Shown here one piece after another: positions 1 to 5,864 of a stretch of 8,296 nt of DNA. Position 1 is the first letter of the stretch. The number at the start of each line of letters is the position of its first letter. The notes under the pieces were generated by a model. That model worked only from the letters and a program-made list of their open reading frames with translations. It searched no databases and was not told the origin of the DNA. Position numbers and translations under genes: made by a program. Origin of the DNA: an uncultured Oscillospiraceae bacterium (GTDB taxonomy: Bacteria; Bacillota_A; Clostridia; Oscillospirales; Oscillospiraceae); contig CAAEOU010000092.1 of NCBI GenBank assembly GCA_900757695.1, positions 1-8,296 of the forward strand. The letters are read 5' to 3'.

Positions 1-11
1 ACAAGTGTGTT

Positions 12-36
12 CTTTGTCCGCCTTAAGCGGACAAAG
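12..36. repeat. Perfect 10-bp inverted repeat
   Basis: CTTTGTCCGC (12-21) and GCGGACAAAG (27-36) form a perfect 10-bp stem around the 5-nt loop CTTAA. Neither side is followed by a clear T tract, so a simple intrinsic terminator is not well supported. It is the leftmost of three adjacent hairpins in a gene-free stretch (1-165). Confidence 0.7.
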
Positions 37-57
37 GGCGCGCGCAGTGTCCGGCAG

Positions 58-98
58 GAGACTTTGTCGAAAAACCCAATAGGTTTTTCGACAGTCTC
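58..98. repeat. Long inverted repeat (12-bp core, extended stem)
   Basis: TGTCGAAAAACC (65-76) pairs perfectly with GGTTTTTCGACA (82-93) around the loop CAATA. The stem continues outward through GAGAC (58-62) with GTCTC (94-98), leaving a two-base TT bulge at 63-64. The T runs sit inside the stem rather than after it, which is unlike a standard terminator. The element could be a REP/MITE-like repeat or the palindromic edge of a mobile element. That reading is inference, since only one copy is visible here. Confidence 0.7.
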
Positions 99-132
99 AT
101 GGCACTGCACAGCCCTTGCTGTGCAGCGCCAT
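99..132. repeat. Inverted repeat downstream of the O-antigen ligase-like gene
   Basis: ATGGC-A-CTGCACAGC (99-113) pairs with GCTGTGCAG-C-GCCAT (118-132) around the loop CCTT. The stem is 15 positions long with one A/C mismatch. It lies 33 nt past the stop codon of the minus-strand ligase-like gene, so its RNA form could end or stabilise that transcript. No U tract follows it on either strand. Confidence 0.65.
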
Positions 133-165
133 GCTGCAATGAAATCCATATTATGAAGGGATCTC

Positions 166-1929
166 CTACCGGCCCCGGAGGCCCTCCAGCTTTCGCTGAT
201 ATTCTGCCGGCAGGTTCAGTTGCGGCCGGTGCTGGATCTTCCAGCCCAAGGGGTCCGTTTCCCGTTTCACCGTTTCCATCCGTCTGGGAATATCCCGGAG
301 TGCCTCTGCGCACTGGCGCACCCCGGCCCTATTCCCCCGCCACTGGCACGCCTCCATGGCATTCCAAAGCCGTTCAAAGCAGCGGAGGTAGACATTGCGG
401 TCATATGGATTCAGCTCCATGACCCGCTCCCCACAGACGATCATGGCGGAAAGATTTCTGCTTTCTCCGGCAGCTTCGGCTTTTGCCTCCCACGCATCTG
501 CGGAATATGGGTTCTGCCGCAAAATCTGTTCCGCCGTCTCATTCCGCTCTGCGGCGTTCTCACATTCCGCCAGCTGCCGTTCCAGTGCCGGAGTATAAAA
601 GGGCGTCACCGTAAGGCTCTGCCGGTTCAGCCCCAGCCGGCAGAGCATGTCGCCGGTGGTCGTCCACGCTCCAAGAAGCAGCAGAATTACGACCGCAGCC
701 CCCGCCAGCTTTTCCGGTTCCTTCCGAAGCCATAGCTCCCTGCCAGATTGAACGTCCAGCAGCGGCAGGAGGATCAGCCAAACAGACAGGAATTGCAGAT
801 CAAAATCCATCATGCAGTGGCCCAAAATCACCGCCAGCAGCAGCCGCTTCCGGCAGTCTGCACCCCGCCGGGAAAAGCTCCATACCACTGCCCACAGCAG
901 CGCCGCCGTGGGCACCCAGCCGATATCCAGCAGCAGCTGCAGCAGGCCATTGTGGACAAAGGCCACGGAATACACCCCGGTCTGTATGCTGCCCTGCACC
1001 GCCCGATAGCCCATATAACCAAGGCCAAAGGGATGGCGCAGGAGCACCGGAACTGCGTCCTTCCAATAGAGCAGACGAACCAGCAGGGTAGAATCCCGGA
1101 CACTGGTGGTCAAGTACCGGTTGGCCGCCACCTGCCCCAGCACCAGCCGCAGCACCATGGAGCCGCCCAGCAGCAGAGCAAACATCCCCAGAGCTGTCAG
1201 GGCAAACCGTGCCCGGCGCTGATACAGGCACCCTGCGATCAGCACCGCCCCCAGCAGCAGGAAGCTTGTGCGGCTTCCGCTGAGGAAGATCCCCAGCATC
1301 AAAATCAGGTCGATCCCATCATCCCGTCTCGTTCTTTCCTTCTTCGTATATTGCACCGCCATCCCTGCCACCAGAAACAGCGCAAAAGTGTTGGAATACT
1401 CAAAGAATCCCGCCAAGCGCCCCTGGGGTGCGATCATGCTTTGCAGCCCCGGTATGTATTGCATGGGAATGCTGGCCAGCACCATCAGCGCTCCGGCTGC
1501 CGGAATTGCCCGTTCGATCTTCTGTCGCTCCCGGGACTCCGTCTGCATCCACGCCAGCAGATACAGAAGCAGTACCGGTGTCCTCGTCACACCCAGCCAC
1601 GCACTGCCCCGATCTGCGGCCCAGAGCGGCGTCAGCAAATAGCCCATTGCCAGCAGCGCAGCCGCCGCAGCTGCGGTATTCCAGTACAGTCGAAACGCAT
1701 GGCCGGTTTTTCGCCAGCGTACCAGCACACACAGCAGGTATCCCCCCGTCAGCAGGTAGAATACCGGGAAAAATCCCCCTGCTCCAAAGGGCACCACAAA
1801 GCTCAGCCATGCAAGGGCCCGCTCCATCTGTCCTTTTATTCCGGCATGGGATGCCCATATTCTCCCGGCGATGGCTGCCAGCAGGCACGCCATTCCCCGG
1901 ACTGCCCACAGCGTCATGGATGCTGTCAC
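166..1929 (-). CDS. O-antigen ligase/polymerase-like (Wzy_C) membrane protein with C-terminal TPR-like region
   Basis: A polytopic membrane protein of 587 residues, likely acting in assembly or transfer of a cell-surface polysaccharide. About ten hydrophobic segments fill residues 5-420. Wzy_C/WaaL-type landmarks are visible: FFEYSNTFALF (about 175-185), SGSRTS (217-222), RHPFGLGYMG (298-307), FVHNGLLQ (324-331) in the large extracytoplasmic loop, and HCMMDFDLQF (371-380). Residues 450-530 are soluble and helical with TPR-like spacing (NPYSADAWEAKAEA, then LNPYDRNVY). I chose the GTG at 1929 because AAGGAGGTGAG lies 8 nt upstream; the ATG at 1917 and one at 2049 have no comparable site. No glycosyltransferase, flippase or polysaccharide gene neighbours it, so the substrate is unknown. 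Family assignment is firm; ligase versus polymerase is not resolvable. Confidence 0.88.
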   Translation of the reverse strand: MTASMTLWAVRGMACLLAAIAGRIWASHAGIKGQMERALAWLSFVVPFGAGGFFPVFYLLTGGYLLCVLVRWRKTGHAFRLYWNTAAAAAALLAMGYLLTPLWAADRGSAWLGVTRTPVLLLYLLAWMQTESRERQKIERAIPAAGALMVLASIPMQYIPGLQSMIAPQGRLAGFFEYSNTFALFLVAGMAVQYTKKERTRRDDGIDLILMLGIFLSGSRTSFLLLGAVLIAGCLYQRRARFALTALGMFALLLGGSMVLRLVLGQVAANRYLTTSVRDSTLLVRLLYWKDAVPVLLRHPFGLGYMGYRAVQGSIQTGVYSVAFVHNGLLQLLLDIGWVPTAALLWAVVWSFSRRGADCRKRLLLAVILGHCMMDFDLQFLSVWLILLPLLDVQSGRELWLRKEPEKLAGAAVVILLLLGAWTTTGDMLCRLGLNRQSLTVTPFYTPALERQLAECENAAERNETAEQILRQNPYSADAWEAKAEAAGESRNLSAMIVCGERVMELNPYDRNVYLRCFERLWNAMEACQWRGNRAGVRQCAEALRDIPRRMETVKRETDPLGWKIQHRPQLNLPAEYQRKLEGLRGR

Positions 1930-1936
1930 GCTTCTC

Positions 1937-1944
1937 ACCTCCTT
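1937..1944 (-). promoter_or_regulatory. Strong ribosome binding site deciding the GTG start
   Basis: AAGGAGGT on the minus strand matches the anti-Shine-Dalgarno sequence and ends 7 nt before the GTG at 1929-1927 (8 nt from AGGAGG). It is the best such site near this gene and shortens the longest open frame by 40 codons. Confidence 0.8.
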
Positions 1945-1977
1945 CCCTGCAAAATTCCGCTTTTCCGGGTTTATCGT

Positions 1978-1983
1978 ATCATA
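1978..1983 (-). promoter_or_regulatory. Possible -10 element for the ligase-like gene
   Basis: TATGAT on the minus strand lies about 50 nt before the GTG start, in an A+T-rich stretch just after the sstT terminator. The sequence 17 nt upstream (ACCACT) is a poor -35, so this is only a weak candidate. A local promoter is expected if the terminator at 2010-2053 works. Confidence 0.25.
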
Positions 1984-2009
1984 TTTTTCTCCGTTTTTGC
2001 AGTGGTCAT

Positions 2010-2053
2010 AAAAAACATCACGGTACAGCCCATGCCCTGTGGACTGCACCGTG
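2010..2053 (-). terminator. Rho-independent terminator of sstT
   Basis: CACGGTACAG (2019-2028) pairs with CTGCACCGTG (2044-2053) with one A/C mismatch, and the stem continues with CCA/TGG (2030-2032 and 2040-2042). Read on the minus strand, the stem is followed after three bases by six T residues (complement of 2010-2015). It lies about 50 nt past the sstT stop and ahead of the ligase-like gene, which suggests the two are separate transcripts. Confidence 0.7.
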
Positions 2054-2104
2054 TGTTCTATATCGTTGCTTTATGATTTGCCCATAGCTCGGGCATCGGC
2101 TTTT

Positions 2105-3382
2105 TTATTTTCTTTTGCCCCGCAGAAAATCCGGAAGGGGCTTGCCGTCCTTGAGCCACTGGTGATACTCCGCAGTTGCCGCGAACTCTACATCACCGGC
2201 AGAGTTCAACGCAGTCTCTACGGAATCCTGAATCACGCCGATGATAAAGCCCACGCCAACCACCTGCATGGCCACATCGTTGGAAATACCAAACAGGGAG
2301 CAGGCCATGGGGATCAGCAGCAGAGAGCCGCCCGCCACACCGGATGCGCCGCAGGCCCCCAATGCGGACATGATGGAAAGCAGGACTGCGGCGGGTACAG
2401 AGACCTGCATCCCCAGTGTATTGGCAGCCGCCAGTGCCATAATGGTAATGGTGATGGCGGCACCGTCCATATTGATGGTAGCGCCCAGCGGAATGGACAC
2501 AGCATAGATGTCCTTATCCAATCCCAGCTTCTCACACAGCGCCATATTCACCGGGATGTTGGCGGCGGAGCTGCGGGTAAAGAAGGCAGTCAGGCCGCTC
2601 TCCCGCAGGCAGCGGAACACCAGCGGATAGGGGTTGCAGTGGAGATACAGGAAAATGATAAGGGGGTTGATTACCAGCGCCATAAATAGCATCGTGCCCA
2701 CCAGCAGCAGAAGCAGATGGCCGTACTGAGTAAAGATGGACAGGCCGTTGCTCACCACATTGGTAAATACCAGCCCCATAATGCCGAAGGGCGCCAGATT
2801 GATGATCCAGCGGACAATTGCAGAGACCGCATCCGCAGTATCGCTCATAAGGGACTTGGTAGTATCCTTCCCCAGCTTCTTCATAGCAATGCCAAACAGG
2901 CAGGCCCACAGCAGGATACCGATGTAATTTCCATTCATAATGGAGGCAATGGGATTGGATACAATATTGGACAGCAGCGTATGCATGACCTCTCCAAGCC
3001 CCTGCGGTATCACCTCCGCCTCGGCAGCTTCCGCCAGCACCAGCGTCTGTGGGAACAGCTTACTGGTTACAACGCTGAGTGCCGCCGCCACAAACGTGGT
3101 CAGCATGTAGAGCCAAACCACCGTTCCGAACCGGCGGTCCAGCTTTGACGATCCCTGCGCCAGCGCACTGGCAACGATCACAAAGACCAGTACAGGAGCA
3201 ATGCCCTTCAGCGCTCCGACAAACAGGTTTCCAAGTTCCTCCAGCCAAACAGCACCGGGGCAGACCAGCGCCAGGATTGCGCCGACCACCAGTCCGATCG
3301 CAATGCGCAAAATCAGGCTGATGCTGTTGTACACAGCCGCCACCTTTTTTGCTGCTTTGACAAGTTGATTCATGTGGTACAT
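2105..3382 (-). CDS. sstT: Serine/threonine:Na+ symporter SstT
   Basis: A dicarboxylate/amino acid:cation symporter (DAACS) family protein that takes up serine and threonine with Na+; 425 residues against about 414 for E. coli SstT. Residues 266-277 (AFFTRSSAANIP), 298-309 (PLGATINMDGAA), 342-353 (GACGASGVAGGS) and 386-394 (DSVETALNS) closely match SstT re-entrant loops and transport-core helices, and separate it from glutamate (GltP) and dicarboxylate (DctA) relatives. GNYIGILLW near residue 152 is also SstT-like. The start is uncertain: I use ATG 3382, but TTG 3397 (weak GAG 6 nt upstream) and ATG 3373 are alternatives, and the N-terminus is variable in the family. The gene appears monocistronic, with its own promoter at 3450-3478 and terminator at 2010-2053, and is divergent from spoVT. 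Confidence 0.94.
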   Translation of the reverse strand: MYHMNQLVKAAKKVAAVYNSISLILRIAIGLVVGAILALVCPGAVWLEELGNLFVGALKGIAPVLVFVIVASALAQGSSKLDRRFGTVVWLYMLTTFVAAALSVVTSKLFPQTLVLAEAAEAEVIPQGLGEVMHTLLSNIVSNPIASIMNGNYIGILLWACLFGIAMKKLGKDTTKSLMSDTADAVSAIVRWIINLAPFGIMGLVFTNVVSNGLSIFTQYGHLLLLLVGTMLFMALVINPLIIFLYLHCNPYPLVFRCLRESGLTAFFTRSSAANIPVNMALCEKLGLDKDIYAVSIPLGATINMDGAAITITIMALAAANTLGMQVSVPAAVLLSIMSALGACGASGVAGGSLLLIPMACSLFGISNDVAMQVVGVGFIIGVIQDSVETALNSAGDVEFAATAEYHQWLKDGKPLPDFLRGKRK

Positions 3383-3449
3383 CTTCTCTCTTTTCAAATA
3401 TGTCTCTTTTCTCCCCCGCTATAACAGCAGCAGAGGCGAAACGGTCTAT

Positions 3450-3478
3450 ATTATAAGCGGAGCTCCCACGAAATGCAA
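3450..3478 (-). promoter_or_regulatory. Sigma-A-type promoter for sstT
   Basis: On the minus strand TTGCAT (3478-3473) and a perfect TATAAT (3455-3450) are separated by 17 nt. Transcription would start near 3443, giving a leader of about 60 nt before ATG 3382. No operator or riboswitch is obvious in that leader. Confidence 0.65.
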
Positions 3479-3523
3479 GCACAGACATCCACAGGGCAGG
3501 AAATAACCCCCATTTTGCATCTC

Positions 3524-3552
3524 GCATAAAAAGCCTTTCGAGGCAGATAATA
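3524..3552 (+). promoter_or_regulatory. Candidate sigma-G/F-like promoter for spoVT
   Basis: GCATA (3524-3528) and GATAATA (3546-3552) are 17 nt apart. B. subtilis sigma-G promoters resemble GHATR, a spacer of about 18 nt, then CATNHTA, so this matches apart from the first -10 base and one spacer base. The GATAAT core could also serve sigma-A, but no TTGACA-like -35 is correctly spaced. A start near 3559 would leave a leader of about 30 nt. B. subtilis spoVT is sigma-G dependent, which fits. The spacer contains a short GCCT-TTCG-AGGC hairpin. Confidence 0.4.
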
Positions 3553-3588
3553 GATTTGACGATACAAGAAATTGGAGGAAGTTCCTAT

Positions 3589-4128
3589 ATGAAAGCAACT
3601 GGAATTGTCCGGCGGATCGACGATCTTGGCCGCGTGGTCATCCCAAAGGAGATTCGAAGAACACTGCGGATCCGTGAGGGTGACCCCTTGGAGATTTTCA
3701 CAGAAAAAGATGGCGAAGTTATTTTCAAAAAATACTCCCCCATGGGGGAGCTGGGAGAGTTTGCGACGCAGATCTGCAACAGTCTTGGCCGCAACACTGG
3801 CCGCATTGCCGCCGTTTCGGATCGTGACTCGATCATTGCGCTCAGTGGTGCACCCAAGCGAGATCTCATGGACAAGCAGAACTCCCGGGAACTGGAACAG
3901 ATCATGGAGCAGCGCAAGCCCTATCGCTATGACGGCGGCAGCCGCCTCCGTGCAGCAGAGCATGTGGACGGTTACTATCTTGGCGTGGCAGCCCCTATCC
4001 TTTCCGGCGGAGATCTTATGGGCTGTGTCATGGTGCTCATGGATGACAAGTCTGCCCCGGTGGGTGAAACAGAACAGAAAATCTGTCAGACTGTGGCGGG
4101 ATTTCTGGGGCAGCAGATGGAGCCCTGA
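3589..4128 (+). CDS. spoVT: Stage V sporulation protein T, AbrB-family transcription regulator
   Basis: A DNA-binding regulator that in Bacillus tunes sigma-G dependent genes in the forespore. The protein has 179 residues (178 in B. subtilis). Residues 1-37 start MKATGIVRRIDDLGRVVIPK and continue with RRTLRIREGDPLEIF, which is virtually the B. subtilis AbrB/SpoVT swapped-hairpin DNA-binding domain. Residues from about 55 to the end form the GAF-like dimerisation/sensor domain, ending AGFLGQQMEP where B. subtilis has AGFLARQMEQ. The start ATG 3589 has GGAGG at 3574-3578, 10 nt upstream; an in-frame ATG at 3556 would add 11 residues absent from the family and lies before the binding site. The GAF half is much more diverged than the DNA-binding half, and its ligand, if any, is unknown. 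Its presence implies an endospore former. Confidence 0.96.
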   Translation: MKATGIVRRIDDLGRVVIPKEIRRTLRIREGDPLEIFTEKDGEVIFKKYSPMGELGEFATQICNSLGRNTGRIAAVSDRDSIIALSGAPKRDLMDKQNSRELEQIMEQRKPYRYDGGSRLRAAEHVDGYYLGVAAPILSGGDLMGCVMVLMDDKSAPVGETEQKICQTVAGFLGQQMEP

Positions 4129-4142
4129 TTTTATTGCGCAAA

Positions 4143-4173
4143 ATGGCCGCTGCACCTGTTATGCAGCGGCCAT
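4143..4173. terminator. Bidirectional hairpin between spoVT and the hydrolase
   Basis: ATGGCCGCTGCA (4143-4154, A-T closing pair included) and TGCAGCGGCCAT (4162-4173) form a perfect 12-bp stem with the 7-nt loop CCTGTTA. It lies 14 nt past the spoVT stop and 11 nt past the end of the convergent hydrolase gene. The minus-strand side is followed by TTTTGCGC; the plus side has only CTAATTG, so termination is better supported for the hydrolase transcript. Confidence 0.7.
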
Positions 4174-4184
4174 CTAATTGATGC

Positions 4185-5096
4185 TCACATATCGATATGG
4201 GTCTGGAAGAAGTCCAGCATGTCCCCCAGCGCCTTCACTTCCTGCCAACCAAAAAAGCCATGATAGCCACCGGGCACCACCTGAAGCGTACAATCCGGGA
4301 AAATATTCACGACCTCTTCACTGTATTGAACCGGCGCAATAAAATCCGCATCGCCATGGAGGATCATCACCGGGCCGTTATAGTCAGCGCAGACGCTTTG
4401 GTAATCCAGAGACTGCGCCTCCCGTATGAACTCTTTTCCATAGGTATACCCGGCAGCCTCCACCGTCTCCGGCAGGTCAAAGGGATTGAAGAACGACCCC
4501 AGCAGGAACCCGTGCCGGGTTGCATCTGCCACGCCAAAGCCCGGATACCAGAGGCACATTGCTTTGATCTCGCTGCCCCGGCCCTGTGCCGCCAGCACGG
4601 CGTCTACCGCCCCCATGCTCTTCCCAACCATCAGAATATTGTCCCGATCCGTAAAGCTAAGACTTTCCACATAGTCAAGAATCGCCACAGTATCCCGCAC
4701 TTCGGAGGAGATCGTCATATTCTCCTGTGCACCGTCACTGGCGCCATTGCCGTCGAAGTCAAAGCGTACGCTTGCAATTCCGTTATCCGCCAGCATCCAC
4801 GCAATATCATCGCACCAGCTTCTATCCGTATTCAGGCCATGAAGCAGAATCGCAACAGGGATCTCCCCTTCGTATTCCTTAGGAATGGTCAGCGTCCCCC
4901 GCAGTGTATTGCTTCCGGAGCGGCAGCTTACCTCCCGCTCTTCCCACTGGGGCGCCTGCGGCATATTTCTGGGCGGCTTATATTCCCGATAGCTGTCATC
5001 TGCTGCCGATGCGGTCAGCGTTCCAAAGGGGCCTGCAATCATCAGTGCCAGCGCCAGCCCCAGGGCCGCCAGCCGTGTCCATTTATGTCTCTTCAT
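4185..5096 (-). CDS. Exported alpha/beta hydrolase (serine esterase-like)
   Basis: A 303-residue alpha/beta-fold hydrolase, probably an esterase acting outside the membrane. Residues 1-33 look like a Sec signal peptide: basic MKRHKWTR, a hydrophobic core at 9-24, then LTASAA and DD, suggesting cleavage near 32. The catalytic set is visible: oxyanion-hole LLHG (84-87), nucleophile elbow GKSMG with Ser160, acid Asp251 in HGDADFIAPV, and His279 in GGYHGF. The overall layout resembles the feruloyl/cinnamoyl esterase and prolyl-oligopeptidase-like branch, with an insert at about 188-235 that would form the lid. Start choice: ATG 5096 has GAGAG upstream and begins right at the signal peptide; ATG 5114 has no binding site and would add a non-signal stretch, while ATG 5249 adds 51 unlikely residues. 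The substrate cannot be told. No cysteine lipobox is present, so it is probably secreted or signal-anchored. Confidence 0.88.
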   Translation of the reverse strand: MKRHKWTRLAALGLALALMIAGPFGTLTASAADDSYREYKPPRNMPQAPQWEEREVSCRSGSNTLRGTLTIPKEYEGEIPVAILLHGLNTDRSWCDDIAWMLADNGIASVRFDFDGNGASDGAQENMTISSEVRDTVAILDYVESLSFTDRDNILMVGKSMGAVDAVLAAQGRGSEIKAMCLWYPGFGVADATRHGFLLGSFFNPFDLPETVEAAGYTYGKEFIREAQSLDYQSVCADYNGPVMILHGDADFIAPVQYSEEVVNIFPDCTLQVVPGGYHGFFGWQEVKALGDMLDFFQTHIDM

Positions 5097-5255
5097 TTCG
5101 ATCTGCTCTCTCATTTCTAATTGATATGCTAAGTATATCGTAGAATTATGGATTTTCTTTCTTCTTTCTCTGAACAATTTATAACATTCCTGTGAAGTTC
5201 CTGTGGAGAAATTCTCGCTTGTTTTCAATTTTGTCATGCATTCCGGCAAGATTCA

Positions 5256-5264
5256 TGCTATACT
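5256..5264 (+). promoter_or_regulatory. Extended -10 promoter for the FTR-thioredoxin operon
   Basis: TGCTATACT has the TGN extension and a TATACT hexamer (5 of 6 to consensus). The nearest -35-like TTGTCA (5231-5236) is 22 nt away, too far for normal use, which fits an extended -10 promoter. A start near 5271 would give a leader of about 30 nt. In the rest of the 203-nt divergent gap 5097-5299 I see no convincing promoter for the minus-strand hydrolase. Confidence 0.45.
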
Positions 5265-5299
5265 GTGGATAGTATGATACAGAGAAAGCGGGGCACATT

Positions 5300-5506
5300 A
5301 TGGCTGTCACATTAAACCCTGACGCAGAAATGGTCAGGACCATTCGGGAAGGTCTCAAGCGCACCGGTGGTTACTGTCCCTGCCGGATCCAGCGCACCGA
5401 AGAAACTCGCTGCATCTGTCAGGAATTTCGCAGACAGATGGCAGACCCGGAATTTGAAGGATACTGCCACTGCATGCTCTACTACAAGAGCAAGGACGAA
5501 TCATAA
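5300..5506 (+). CDS. Ferredoxin:thioredoxin reductase catalytic-chain-like small protein
   Basis: A 68-residue cytoplasmic protein of the FTR catalytic (beta) chain family, in which a 4Fe-4S cluster and a nearby disulfide carry ferredoxin electrons to thioredoxin. Six cysteines form three CxC pairs: CPC (26-28), CIC (38-40) and CHC (56-58), with the telltale CPCR and CHCMLYY. By analogy with the spinach enzyme, Cys26, 38, 40 and 56 would bind the cluster, and Cys28 with Cys58 would be the redox disulfide. Spacing differs: 9 residues between pairs one and two and 15 between two and three, against 16 and 8 in plants. It is also far shorter than the plant chain of about 115 residues, lacking the N-terminal part. 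The start ATG 5300 has a modest GGGG site 8 nt upstream. Thioredoxin follows after 16 nt, strongly supporting the partner assignment. No variable (alpha) subunit is visible. Confidence 0.85.
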   Translation: MAVTLNPDAEMVRTIREGLKRTGGYCPCRIQRTEETRCICQEFRRQMADPEFEGYCHCMLYYKSKDES

Positions 5507-5522
5507 CAAAGGAGGCACAACC

Positions 5523-5828
5523 ATGTCCGTTATTACCCTTACCAAAGATAATTTTGAAGCCGAGGTACTTCTGAGCAATCAGCCTGTACTGGTGGACTTC
5601 TGGGCCAGCTGGTGCGGCCCCTGCCGGATGCTCTCCCCCATTGTGGACGAGATTGCAGCAGAACGCACCGATATCAAGGTTGGAAAGATCAACGTGGATG
5701 AGCAGCCGGAGCTGGCAAGCCAGTTTGGCGTCATGAGCATCCCCACCCTGATGGTGTTCCGGAACGGCGCAGCCGCCGGCACCTCCGTGGGCGTTGTTCC
5801 CAAGGCAAAGATTCTCTCCATGCTATAA
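5523..5828 (+). CDS. trxA: Thioredoxin
   Basis: A 101-residue thioredoxin that reduces protein disulfides in the cytoplasm. The active site WCGPC lies at residues 30-34 with the redox pair Cys31 and Cys34. The buried Asp25 (VDFWASWCGPC), the cis-proline Pro74 (SIPTL), and the typical KINVDEQPELASQFGV strand-helix are all present. It is a few residues shorter than E. coli thioredoxin (108 mature), ending in a helix ILSML just after its last strand. The start ATG 5523 is set by AAAGGAGG at 5508-5515. It is the second gene of an operon with the FTR-like protein 16 nt upstream, so ferredoxin-driven reduction is likely. No NADPH-thioredoxin reductase lies in the window. The operon ends in a strong hairpin. 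Confidence 0.96.
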   Translation: MSVITLTKDNFEAEVLLSNQPVLVDFWASWCGPCRMLSPIVDEIAAERTDIKVGKINVDEQPELASQFGVMSIPTLMVFRNGAAAGTSVGVVPKAKILSML

Positions 5829-5830
5829 AA

Positions 5831-5863
5831 TAACGGCGGATCTGCAAAACAGATCCGCCGTTA
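5831..5863. terminator. Bidirectional terminator between trxA and the ECF S-component gene
   Basis: TAACGGCGGATCTG (5831-5844) and CAGATCCGCCGTTA (5850-5863) form a perfect 14-bp stem with the loop CAAAA. It starts 2 nt after the trxA stop and ends 1 nt before the stop codon of the convergent minus-strand gene. TTTATAT follows on the plus strand and TTTTATAG on the minus strand, so it can serve both transcripts. Confidence 0.88.
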
Positions 5864-5864
5864 T

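Noticed and set aside
23..313. A 96-codon minus-strand frame running past the end of the ligase-like gene
   Set aside because: It overlaps the ligase-like gene in another frame and runs through the inverted repeats, with no ribosome binding site or domain.
748..2076. A 442-codon open frame on the plus strand opposite the ligase-like gene
   Set aside because: It is rich in Gln, His and Pro, has no ribosome binding site or domain, and lies antisense to a gene with clear motifs. It is a frame shadow of GC-rich coding DNA.
2080..2115. GCCC-loop-GGGC hairpin followed by a T-rich tract on the plus strand
   Set aside because: It would terminate plus-strand transcription, but no plus-strand gene reaches it, and the stem is only four to five pairs. 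The T tract is the complement of the Lys/Arg-rich end of sstT.
2039..3148. Plus-strand open frames (216 and 143 codons) opposite sstT
   Set aside because: They show antisense composition (Gln, His and Gly rich) and no start signals, while sstT has family-wide motifs across the whole stretch.
3451..4155. A 234-codon minus-strand frame opposite spoVT
   Set aside because: It has no recognisable domain or proper start signal, and spoVT on the other strand is unambiguous.
4197..5120. A 307-codon plus-strand frame opposite the exported hydrolase
   Set aside because: It is a shadow frame: no domain is recognisable, it crosses the hairpin-bounded hydrolase gene and has no promoter of its own.
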